Shown here: positions 23,796 to 30,199 of the stretch, piece by piece
Layout: each line of letters starts with the position of its first letter
How positions within the stretch are numbered: position 1 is the first letter of the stretch
DNA from: Streptomyces sp. DI166
Lineage (GTDB): Bacteria; Actinomycetota; Actinomycetes; Streptomycetales; Streptomycetaceae
DNA length: 53,022 bases
Assembly (NCBI RefSeq): GCF_900091315.1
Contig: NZ_FLSP01000061.1
Coordinates: forward strand, 1 to 53,022
Direction: 5' to 3'
Position numbers and translations under genes: made by a program
Notes under the pieces: generated by a model
The model's database searches: none
What the model was told of the DNA's origin: nothing
Seen by the model: the letters and a program-made list of their open reading frames with translations, nothing else

Positions 23796-23826
23796 TCCCC
23801 CAGCTAACGCTGGGAGGTGCCCCCAG
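23796..23826 (+). repeat. dispersed palindromic element, copy 3, in the pheS leader
   Basis: TCCCCCAGCTAACGCTGGG followed by AGGTGCCCCCAG. The inner CCCAGC/GCTGGG arms form a perfect stem with a TAAC loop. It lies 22 bases upstream of the pheS ATG, so it may fold in the 5' untranslated region. Confidence 0.75.
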
Positions 23827-23956
23827 GCTGATGGTCCCCGTGACCGGCGCGGTGGGCCGTGTGCAGGACACAAAGGTGCCAAAGGCCGAGTCTAACGGGG
23901 TGAGCGGTGACGAATGCGCCCGCGGCCGTCAGGCCCTCCCGTCTCCCACCACCGCC

Positions 23957-25114
23957 CTATACGACCCTACGGGGCAGTTCGAATTCAAACGCCGGAGCGG
24001 CCACGGGCAACGTAAATCGGAACTCGGCGCCACCGCCGGTGGCGCGGCCAACCGTGATGGTGCCCCCGTGGGCCTCGACGATGCCCTTGACGATGTAGAG
24101 CCCGAGGCCGGTGCCGCCGCGCTTGCTGCCCCGCCAGAAGCGGGTGAAGACGCGGTTCATGGACTCCTCCGGGATGCCGGACCCCTCGTCGCTCACCGTG
24201 ACCGACGTACCGGCGTCCTCGCCCTCGCGGGGGGACGCCGTGGGCGTGACGTCAATCGTGACGGTTCCCTCGCCGTGCCGCACGGCATTTTCCAGCAGAT
24301 TGCTGAGCACCTGGTCGATCTTGTCCGGGTCGGCCCACAGCGCGGGCAGCGGCTGCTGGATGCGCAGCAGGAACCGGTCGGCGGGCTGCCCCGCGGCGAC
24401 GTACGCCTGGATGTGCCGGGAGACGGCGGCGCCGATGTCGACCGGCTGCCGCCTGACCTCCAGCCGCCCGGAGTCGATGCGGGAGATGTCCAGCAGCTCG
24501 GCGATGAGCCGGGTGACCCGGTCGGCGTCGGCGTCGACGGTCTCCAGCATCAGCCGCTTCTGGTCGTCGGTGAACCTCTCCCACTTGGCGAGCAGGGTCG
24601 CGGTGAACCCCTTGACGGAGGTCAGCGGCGAGCGCAGCTCGTGGGCGACGGTGGCGATCAGCTCGGCGTGGCTGCGCTCGGTGCGGCGGCGGGCCTCGGT
24701 GTCCCGGAGCGTGACGACGACCCGGCGCACCGGGCCGGTGGGCTCGGCGCGCACGTACCGCACGGTGACCAGGACCTCACGGCCGCCGGGCAGCAGCAGG
24801 TTCCGCTCGGGCTGGCGCACCCGGATGGCGAGCCCGCCGTACGGATCGGTCAGCTGCCACCAGCGGCGGCCCTCCAGATCCTCTAACGGCAGGGCCTTCT
24901 CCAGCCGTTGCCCGAGCGCCTCCTCGGCGGTCACGGCGGTGATGCGCTCAGCGGCGGTGTTGAAGCAGATGACGTGGCCGTGCTCGTCGGCGACGACGAG
25001 TCCGTCGGGCAGGTCGTCGGGGTCGATGCCGAGTTCGGCGAGGTCACCGGACCGGGGCGCGGGCGGGCGACGCACGTCCCGTGCTCCCGGTGCGTTGCTC
25101 GTGCCGACACTCAT
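23957..25114 (-). CDS. orphan soluble PAS-domain sensor histidine kinase; TTA codon
   Basis: 385 aa, no membrane segments. A PAS domain lies at about 25-140 (PDGLVVADEHGHVICFNTAAERITAVTAEEALG), a HisKA dimerisation domain at 145-215 with phospho-acceptor His158 in VAHELRSPLTSVKGF, and an HATPase_c domain at 255-370 with N box (NLLENAVRHG), G1 (VSDEGSGIP) and G2 (GGTGLGLYIVKGIVEAHGG). No response regulator is adjacent. Leu77 is encoded by TTA (plus-strand TAA at 24894-24896), so the kinase is made only when bldA tRNA is available. The stimulus is unknown; an intracellular signal is implied by the soluble PAS domain. Confidence 0.92.
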   Translation of the reverse strand: MSVGTSNAPGARDVRRPPAPRSGDLAELGIDPDDLPDGLVVADEHGHVICFNTAAERITAVTAEEALGQRLEKALPLEDLEGRRWWQLTDPYGGLAIRVRQPERNLLLPGGREVLVTVRYVRAEPTGPVRRVVVTLRDTEARRRTERSHAELIATVAHELRSPLTSVKGFTATLLAKWERFTDDQKRLMLETVDADADRVTRLIAELLDISRIDSGRLEVRRQPVDIGAAVSRHIQAYVAAGQPADRFLLRIQQPLPALWADPDKIDQVLSNLLENAVRHGEGTVTIDVTPTASPREGEDAGTSVTVSDEGSGIPEESMNRVFTRFWRGSKRGGTGLGLYIVKGIVEAHGGTITVGRATGGGAEFRFTLPVAAPAFEFELPRRVV

Positions 25115-25165
25115 CCCCGTACCCCACCTCTCAGACGGCTGAGGGGCCCCGAACTGGTCACCCTA

Positions 25166-26014
25166 CTAGCTCGCGGTGACGCTGCGGCACCCTCCGGAGG
25201 CGCGCTGTGCACGGGCCGATGCGTAGAGACATACGGCCGCGGCGGTGGCGAGGTTCAGACTCTCGGCCTTTCCGTGGATCGGCACCCGCACGACGGCGTC
25301 GGCGAGCGCGCGGGTCTCCTCCGGGAGCCCCCAGGCCTCGTTGCCGAACACCCAGGCGGTCGGCCCGCCCATGGTGCCCTTGTCCAGCTCGTCGTCGAGG
25401 TCGTCCTCCCCGGCGCCGTCGGCGGCGAGGATGCGCACCCCGGCCGCCTTGAGCCCGGCGACGGCCTCCTCGACGGGCACACCGACGGCGAACGGCAGGT
25501 GGAAGAGCGAACCGACCGAGGCGCGCACCGCCTTGGGGTTGTACATGTCCACGGAGGCGTCGGTCAGCACGACGGCCTCGGCGCCGGCGGCGTCGGCGCA
25601 GCGCAGTACGGTCCCGGCGTTGCCGGGGTCGCGCACATGGGCGAGTACGGCGACGAGCTTGGGCCGGGCGGCGAGGATCTCCTCGAAGGGGGTGTCCAGG
25701 AACCGGCAGACCCCGACCAGGCCCTGCGGGGTGACGGTGGTGGAGATGTCGGCGATGACCTGCTCGGAGGCCAGGTGCACCCGGGCGCCCGCGGCGCGGG
25801 CCTCACCGATGATGTCGGCGTACCGCTCGGCGGCCTCGACAGTGGTGAACAGCTCGACCAGGGTGTCCGCGGCCCCGGCCGCCTCCCGCACGGCCTGCGG
25901 TCCCTCGGCGAGGAACAGCCGCTCCTTGCCCCGGAAGTTCCGCTTGGCCAGCCGCCGCGCGGCGCTGACACGGGGGGAACGGGGGGAGATCAGCTCGGGG
26001 GCAACAGGAGGCAT
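25166..26014 (-). CDS. TrmH/SpoU-family RNA 2'-O-methyltransferase
   Basis: 282 aa. The N-terminal substrate-binding domain (SPRVSAARRLAKRNFRGKERLFLAEGPQAV) resembles that of 23S rRNA methylases of the TsnR/RlmB group; the SPOUT catalytic domain follows with motif 1 (DPGNAGTVLRCADAAGA), motif 2 (WVFGNEAWGLP) and motif 3 (VRVPIHGKAESLNLATAAAVCLY) that form the SAM-binding knot. The exact RNA target cannot be told. The ATG at 26014 follows GGTGAG. It lies downstream of rplT after a hairpin at 26112-26143, so it may have its own promoter or receive read-through. Confidence 0.9.
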   Translation of the reverse strand: MPPVAPELISPRSPRVSAARRLAKRNFRGKERLFLAEGPQAVREAAGAADTLVELFTTVEAAERYADIIGEARAAGARVHLASEQVIADISTTVTPQGLVGVCRFLDTPFEEILAARPKLVAVLAHVRDPGNAGTVLRCADAAGAEAVVLTDASVDMYNPKAVRASVGSLFHLPFAVGVPVEEAVAGLKAAGVRILAADGAGEDDLDDELDKGTMGGPTAWVFGNEAWGLPEETRALADAVVRVPIHGKAESLNLATAAAVCLYASARAQRASGGCRSVTAS

Positions 26015-26111
26015 TCCACTCACCTTCGTACACACCAACTTTCCGCCGCAACGGCGATCAACCACGACGGCGGTCGACGGCGGTGCCGAACCCACCGCAC
26101 CAAGACACACA

Positions 26112-26143
26112 ACGGACCCGCAGGCAGAAGCCCACGGGTCCGT
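26112..26143 (-). terminator. terminator of the infC-rpmI-rplT operon
   Basis: Perfect 9-bp stem ACGGACCCG/CGGGTCCGT with a 14-base loop, 33 bases after the rplT stop codon. Confidence 0.7.
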
Positions 26144-26176
26144 ACACAGCACGTCGGCCTAGGCCAAGCGCCAGCG

Positions 26177-26560
26177 TCACGCAGCCTTCGGCGCGTTGAC
26201 GTCCGCCGGCAGAGCCTTCTGCGCGACCTCGACCAGCGCGGCGAACGCGGTGGCGTCGTTGACGGCCAGCTCGGCGAGGATCTTGCGGTCGACCTCGACG
26301 TTGGCGGCCTTCAGGCCCTGGATGAAGCGGTTGTACGTGATGCCGTTGGCGCGGGCAGCGGCGTTGATGCGCTGGATCCACAGCTGGCGGAAGTCACCCT
26401 TGCGCTTCTTGCGGTCGTTGTAGTTGTAGACCAGCGAGTGGGTGACCTGCTCCTTGGCCTTGCGGTACAGGCGCGAACGCTGACCGCGGTAGCCGGAGGC
26501 CTGCTCCAGGATCGCCCGGCGCTTCTTGTGGGCGTTGACTGCCCGCTTGACGCGTGCCAC
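26177..26560 (-). CDS. rplT: 50S ribosomal protein L20
   Basis: 127 aa, usual length. The conserved basic N-terminal helix MARVKRAVNAHKKRRAILEQASGYRGQRSRLYRKAKEQV is needed for 50S assembly; the C-terminal globular domain RQLWIQRINAAARANGITYNRFIQGLKAANVEVDRKILAELA follows. The start is GTG with AAGGAG 8 bases upstream. In other bacteria L20 represses its own operon by binding mRNA structures, and hairpins are present in both upstream intergenic gaps of this operon. Confidence 0.97.
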   Translation of the reverse strand: MARVKRAVNAHKKRRAILEQASGYRGQRSRLYRKAKEQVTHSLVYNYNDRKKRKGDFRQLWIQRINAAARANGITYNRFIQGLKAANVEVDRKILAELAVNDATAFAALVEVAQKALPADVNAPKAA

Positions 26561-26579
26561 TTGTTAACTCCTTGTAGCG

Positions 26580-26605
26580 GGGCCGTGGTTGTCCTCACAC
26601 GGCCC
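26580..26605 (-). promoter_or_regulatory. hairpin in the rpmI-rplT gap
   Basis: Perfect 8-bp stem GGGCCGTG/CACGGCCC around a 10-base loop, 20 bases before the rplT start. It could be a partial terminator or an L20 binding structure; not determined. Confidence 0.5.
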
Positions 26606-26655
26606 GGATTCGATTGGGTCCCGGTCCTGACGTACGGCGCTCGTGCGCCGAGGCG

Positions 26656-26850
26656 TCACTTGCCGAGAAGCTTCTTGATCTTCTTGGCGTCGCCCGGGGC
26701 CATCTCGGCGTTGCCGGTGAGGCGACGCGTCACGCGGGACGACTTGTGCTCAAGCAGGTGGCGCTTGCCGGCGCGCTCCCGGAGCACCTTGCCGGAGCCG
26801 GTGACCTTGAAGCGCTTGCTGGCACCGCTGTGCGACTTGTTCTTCGGCAT
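26656..26850 (-). CDS. rpmI: 50S ribosomal protein L35
   Basis: 64 aa. Typical L35 sequence: MPKNKSHSGASKRFKVTGSG, then RERAGKRHLLEHKSSRVTRRL and the C-terminal KKIKKLLGK. The ATG at 26850 follows GAGGAG. Middle gene of infC-rpmI-rplT. Confidence 0.97.
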   Translation of the reverse strand: MPKNKSHSGASKRFKVTGSGKVLRERAGKRHLLEHKSSRVTRRLTGNAEMAPGDAKKIKKLLGK

Positions 26851-26875
26851 AGCGCCGTTCTCTCCTCGTCGGTGG

Positions 26876-26915
26876 CGCTCCGGTGCCCGGTCGCTAAACC
26901 GGGCACAGGGGAGCG
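26876..26915 (-). promoter_or_regulatory. long hairpin in the infC-rpmI gap
   Basis: Inner 9-bp perfect stem GTGCCCGGT/ACCGGGCAC with loop CGCTAA (plus strand), extended by CGCTCC/GGAGCG across a small internal loop. It lies 26-65 bases before rpmI. Possible site for L20-mediated control or for mRNA processing. Confidence 0.5.
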
Positions 26916-26960
26916 TCGCTCTTGTTTCGATTGTGTCCTGGGGACTGGTGTCCCCCGGGA

Positions 26961-27599
26961 TCACGCCTCGGCGGAAGCCTCAGCAGGGGCCTGGGAGTCC
27001 GCGGCGTTCTGCGAGCGGCCGGGGTTGGCCTTCGCTTCGGCCTTGCGGGCCTCCTGAGCCTGGCGAGCCTCGGCCATCGCCTCGGTCTTCTTCTTGTGCG
27101 GACCGAGAACCATGATCATGTTCCGGCCGTCCTGCTTCGGGTTCGACTCCACGAAACCGAGGTCCTGGACGTCCTCCGCGAGACGCTGCAGCAGTCGGTA
27201 GCCGAGCTCCGGCCGGGACTGCTCGCGACCACGGAACATGATCGTGATCTTGACCTTGTCGCCCTGCTTGAGGAACCGGACGACGTGACCCTTCTTGGTG
27301 TCATAGTCGTGCGGGTCGATCTTCGGCCGGAGCTTCATCTCCTTGATGACCGTGTGCGCCTGGTTCTTGCGCGCCTCACGGGCCTTCATGGCCGACTCGT
27401 ACTTGAACTTCCCGTAGTCCATGAGCTTGCACACGGGCGGACGGGCGTTCGCCGCGACCTCGACCAGGTCCAGGTCGTACTCCTGCGCAAGCTCCAGTGC
27501 CTTGGCCAGCGGGACAATGCCCACCTGCTCGCCACTGGGACCGACAAGTCGCACCTCGGGAACGCGAATCCGGTCGTTGATGCGGGGCTCGGCGCTGAT
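26961..27599 (-). CDS. infC: translation initiation factor IF-3
   Basis: 212 aa when started at the AUC codon 27597-27599. IF-3 binds the 30S subunit and rejects non-canonical start codons. The N domain (RINDRIRVPEVRLVGPSGEQVGIVPLAKALELA), linker (KFKYESAMKAREARKNQ) and C domain (KLRPKIDPHDYDTKKGHVVRFLKQGDKVKITIMFRGREQSRPELG) are complete, with an Ala/Glu-rich tail. A GAGGAGG site (27604-27610) lies 4 bases before the AUC, whereas the in-frame GTG at 27623 has no such site; that GTG would add eight residues. AUU/AUC starts are a known autoregulatory feature of infC in other bacteria. Confidence 0.93.
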   Translation of the reverse strand: MSAEPRINDRIRVPEVRLVGPSGEQVGIVPLAKALELAQEYDLDLVEVAANARPPVCKLMDYGKFKYESAMKAREARKNQAHTVIKEMKLRPKIDPHDYDTKKGHVVRFLKQGDKVKITIMFRGREQSRPELGYRLLQRLAEDVQDLGFVESNPKQDGRNMIMVLGPHKKKTEAMAEARQAQEARKAEAKANPGRSQNAADSQAPAEASAEA

Positions 27600-27685
27600 G
27601 GATCCTCCTCGGTAGCACCACACGGCGGTCTGGCGGACAGCCGCGTATGTCTGATTGACATAGGGACCAACCATCGCGGCGCATG

Positions 27686-27716
27686 AAAAATGCCCCGGAC
27701 GGGACACAGGCGGGGC
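27686..27716 (-). terminator. attenuator-like terminator in the infC leader
   Basis: On the minus strand GCCCCG and CGGGGC pair around a 14-base loop and are followed by AUUUUU (27686-27691 on plus as AAAAAT). A U-tract is unusual in this GC-rich DNA, which favours a genuine intrinsic terminator ahead of infC. Confidence 0.6.
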
Positions 27717-27768
27717 TCCACTGCCGGAACACCGCCGCGTCAACCGCGGGGCGCGATTTCGGGCGACT

Positions 27769-27791
27769 CCACCGTCCGTACGGAACGGTGG
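27769..27791 (-). promoter_or_regulatory. upstream hairpin in the infC leader
   Basis: 7-bp arms CCACCGT/ACGGTGG enclose CCGTACGG, itself palindromic, giving two alternative foldings. A candidate sensor or anti-terminator stem for the attenuator downstream. Confidence 0.45.
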
Positions 27792-27896
27792 TGGCCGCCT
27801 GACCGGTGACCCGCCGTCCCGGAGGACGGTCAGGTGGGAGTTCGGAGCCTCCACTTGTGGGCCGTACACATAGGTGTGCGGCCGGTCGTCACCCAA

Positions 27897-27927
27897 GGTT
27901 AGCAGCTCCCCGGGGTCAGGGCTAACC
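27897..27927. promoter_or_regulatory. inverted repeat between divergent infC and DUF1844 promoters
   Basis: GGTTAGC (27897-27903) and GCTAACC (27921-27927), perfect 7-base arms 17 bases apart. The minus-strand TAACC(T) could be a -10 element for the infC operon. It may be an operator for both directions. Confidence 0.45.
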
Positions 27928-27973
27928 GAGGCGGGGTCGGTCCCGGCCCGCCCCTGCGCCTATCGTGGTCGTC

Positions 27974-28345
27974 ATGAGTGACACCTCCCCCTCGGACAGC
28001 CCCGAGACGACGCCCGACTTCGACGAGATGACCCGCGACATCGCCGAGGTCCCGGCCGTCGAGGTGATCGTGACGGTCGCCGTGAACCTGATGAGCGCCG
28101 CCGCCGTGAAGCTCGGTCTGACCGAGGAGGGTGACAAGTACAAGGACCTGGACGAGGCCCGCAAGCTGATCGGCGCGCTCGCCGGACTGCTCGACGCGAG
28201 CACCACCGAGATCAGCTCCTTCCACGCCGCCCCGCTCAAGGACGGTCTGAAGTCGCTCCAGCTCGCCTTCCGCGAGGCGTCCCTGGTCCCGGACGAGCCG
28301 GGCCAGGGTCCGGGCGAGAAGTACACGGGCCCGGTCTACGGCTAG
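27974..28345 (+). CDS. DUF1844 family protein
   Basis: 123 aa, acidic. DUF1844 signature: VEVIVTVAVNLMSAAAVKLGL followed by DLDEARKLIGALAGLLDAS. Function unknown; in actinobacteria the gene commonly sits next to infC. The ATG at 27974 has no ribosome site, but TATCGT (27961-27966) lies 7 bases upstream, so the mRNA may be leaderless. A GTG three codons earlier is a less likely start because it falls in that -10 box. Confidence 0.88.
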   Translation: MSDTSPSDSPETTPDFDEMTRDIAEVPAVEVIVTVAVNLMSAAAVKLGLTEEGDKYKDLDEARKLIGALAGLLDASTTEISSFHAAPLKDGLKSLQLAFREASLVPDEPGQGPGEKYTGPVYG

Positions 28346-28373
28346 TCAGCGCCGCCTCGTCCTCGCACGGAGC

Positions 28374-29105
28374 TCATCCCCGTACGAACAAGGGCTCGCC
28401 CGGAGGCGTGGCACCGGCCGGCAGTACTGCCAGGTCGAGGCCGCGCACCAGGCGGGCCCTCAGTGTCTCGTCGGCGGCGAGACGGCGGGCGACCGCGTGG
28501 ACACCCTGGTCGGGGGCGACACCGGGATCGAGGACCAGGGCGAGGGTGCCGTCGTTGGCGCCGGGGCCCAGGTGGGCGCTGAGCACCGCGGGCTCGTCGG
28601 AGACCACCGCGCGCACCGCCTCCACGACCGCCGGATCGTCCAGCGGGTCGGTCGTCGTACGGCCCTCGGCGAGGGCGAGCAGCGCCGGGCCGGTCAGTTC
28701 GAACGTCACCGGTCCCGACATGTCCAGCACCACGGTGTCGGCCTTCTCGTGCGCCGCGGCCTCCAGGGCCTGGTGCAGGGCGACCGCGACGGGGCGGGCG
28801 GCCGGGTCCCAGCGGGCGAGGGAGTCGACGGAGGTGAAGGCGGGCAGCGCCTTGCGGTCACCGGCGCGCAGGGTCGGTACGGCCATGTCGCTGGTCTTCT
28901 CGCGGCGCAGACCGTTCTCGTCCTCCTCGACCTCACCGAGGACGGCCACGACCGGGACGAGCAGCCGGGCGTCCTTGAGTGCCTTCAGCACCGGGGCCAC
29001 GGCGGTGCGGTCCTCGGACCAGGCCGCGAGGGCCGCGCTCAGCGCCGGGTCGGGGGAGCCGTCGTCGTCGGAGAACGGGGGGTCGGGAATGTTCTTCTTC
29101 GCCAC
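28374..29105 (-). CDS. SseB-like N-terminal domain protein
   Basis: 243 aa, soluble and acidic. It contains an SseB domain at about 20-130 (ARLLVPVVAVLGEVEEDENGLRREKTSDMAVPTL, ALPAFTSVDSLARWDPAARPVAV), followed by an alpha-helical half. SseB-type domains in actinobacteria are of uncertain function. GTG at 29105 gives the N-terminus MAKKNIPDPPFSDDDG; no clear ribosome site, but TAAGGT lies 8 bases upstream, again suggesting a leaderless mRNA. Convergent with DUF1844, 28 bases apart. Confidence 0.85.
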   Translation of the reverse strand: MAKKNIPDPPFSDDDGSPDPALSAALAAWSEDRTAVAPVLKALKDARLLVPVVAVLGEVEEDENGLRREKTSDMAVPTLRAGDRKALPAFTSVDSLARWDPAARPVAVALHQALEAAAHEKADTVVLDMSGPVTFELTGPALLALAEGRTTTDPLDDPAVVEAVRAVVSDEPAVLSAHLGPGANDGTLALVLDPGVAPDQGVHAVARRLAADETLRARLVRGLDLAVLPAGATPPGEPLFVRG

Positions 29106-29255
29106 GGTCACCGACCTTATCGGGGGGATCCTGCAGCGTTTGTGCGGGGCCGGAAACACGGCCGTGACCGGCTTCACCGGAATCTCAGACTTCCCTGACA
29201 CAGATCTAACGTCCGGCTCATCGGGGGCACAGTCACCGGCCCGAGCATCGCGGGC

Positions 29256-30191
29256 ATGGAGCCCTCCCGAGCGTCCTCCCGGGCGCGCAGACGCCGTGTT
29301 CCCTCGCTGTACCTCGCCCTGGCCGCCGTGACGGTGGTGGGCGGTACGGCCGCGGGGACGGTGTACGTGCAGGAGCGGGACGCCCCGCTCGCCTCCGTAT
29401 CGTCATCGTCGTCGCCCGTGGTGGTGGCGGCGAGCGAGGAGGCGAGTGTGGAGCCGGTGACCCTGCCGACGGTGGACCCCGAGGAACGGCTGGCCGAGGC
29501 GATGGAGTCGGTGCGTGTCGCGGAGGGGGCGCGGGTGTCCGTGGCGGTGCTGGACGTCGGCTCCGGTGCGAGCGCCGCGTACGGGGAGGCGTCCTTCGTC
29601 ACGGCGAGCATCGTGAAGGTCGACGTCCTGGCGGCGCTGCTGTTGCGGGCGCAGGACGAGGGGCGGGCGCTGACCTCGGCGGAGAAGGCGTATGCGACCG
29701 CGATGATCGAGCGGAGCGACAACGACTCCGCCTCGGCCCTGTGGGAGACGGTCGGCCGGGCGGAGGGGCTGGCGGCGGCCAACGAGCGCCTGGGCCTGAC
29801 GGACACCGAGGGCGGTGACGGGATGCTGTGGGGCCTGACCCGGACCACGGCGGCGGACCAACTCCGGCTGCTCGGGCAGGTCTTCGGGGCGGAGTCGGAG
29901 CTGAGCGCGGCCTCGCGGGCCTATCTCCAAGGGCTGATGGGGAAGGTCGTCGAGGATCAGCGGTGGGGCGTGTCCACGGTCGCGGACGGCTCGGCGTGCG
30001 CGCTGAAGAACGGCTGGCTGCCGCGGAGCACGACCGGGCTGTGGGTGATCAACAGCGTCGGGCGGGTGACCGTGGACGGGCGGGAGTTCCTGGTGGCCGC
30101 GCTGTCGGACGGGAACGCGACGAAGGAGGACGGGGTCGCGCTGGTGGAGGCGGCGGCGAAGGCGGCGGTGTCGGTGTTCGCGCGGGAGTAG
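29256..30191 (+). CDS. secreted or anchored serine hydrolase of the class A beta-lactamase fold
   Basis: 311 aa. Residues 1-38 contain a basic N-terminus and one hydrophobic segment (VPSLYLALAAVTVVGGTAAG), so the protein is exported or membrane-anchored. The catalytic domain keeps the three penicillin-recognising motifs: SxxK as SIVK (S118, K121), SDN (154-156) and KNG (251-253, replacing KTG). The Glu of the omega loop of true beta-lactamases is not evident, so a peptidoglycan-related or unknown hydrolase is more likely than an antibiotic-resistance enzyme. A Ser/Glu-rich linker (45-75) separates anchor and domain. Confidence 0.85.
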   Translation: MEPSRASSRARRRRVPSLYLALAAVTVVGGTAAGTVYVQERDAPLASVSSSSSPVVVAASEEASVEPVTLPTVDPEERLAEAMESVRVAEGARVSVAVLDVGSGASAAYGEASFVTASIVKVDVLAALLLRAQDEGRALTSAEKAYATAMIERSDNDSASALWETVGRAEGLAAANERLGLTDTEGGDGMLWGLTRTTAADQLRLLGQVFGAESELSAASRAYLQGLMGKVVEDQRWGVSTVADGSACALKNGWLPRSTTGLWVINSVGRVTVDGREFLVAALSDGNATKEDGVALVEAAAKAAVSVFARE

Positions 30192-30199
30192 CCGCCGGG

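Larger units (their letters stand above)
27600..27896 (-). promoter_or_regulatory. infC leader region
   Basis: About 300 bases without a gene between infC and DUF1844. It contains the hairpin 27769-27791 (CCACCGT/ACGGTGG arms with inner CCGTACGG) followed downstream by a terminator-like hairpin with U-tract (27686-27716), the layout of an attenuated ribosomal-protein leader. No ordinary protein gene is apparent in it. Confidence 0.6.

Noticed and set aside
23775..23956. T-box or peptide attenuator in the pheS leader
   Set aside because: No specifier loop, T-box sequence or Phe-rich leader peptide was seen; only the dispersed palindromic element stands out.
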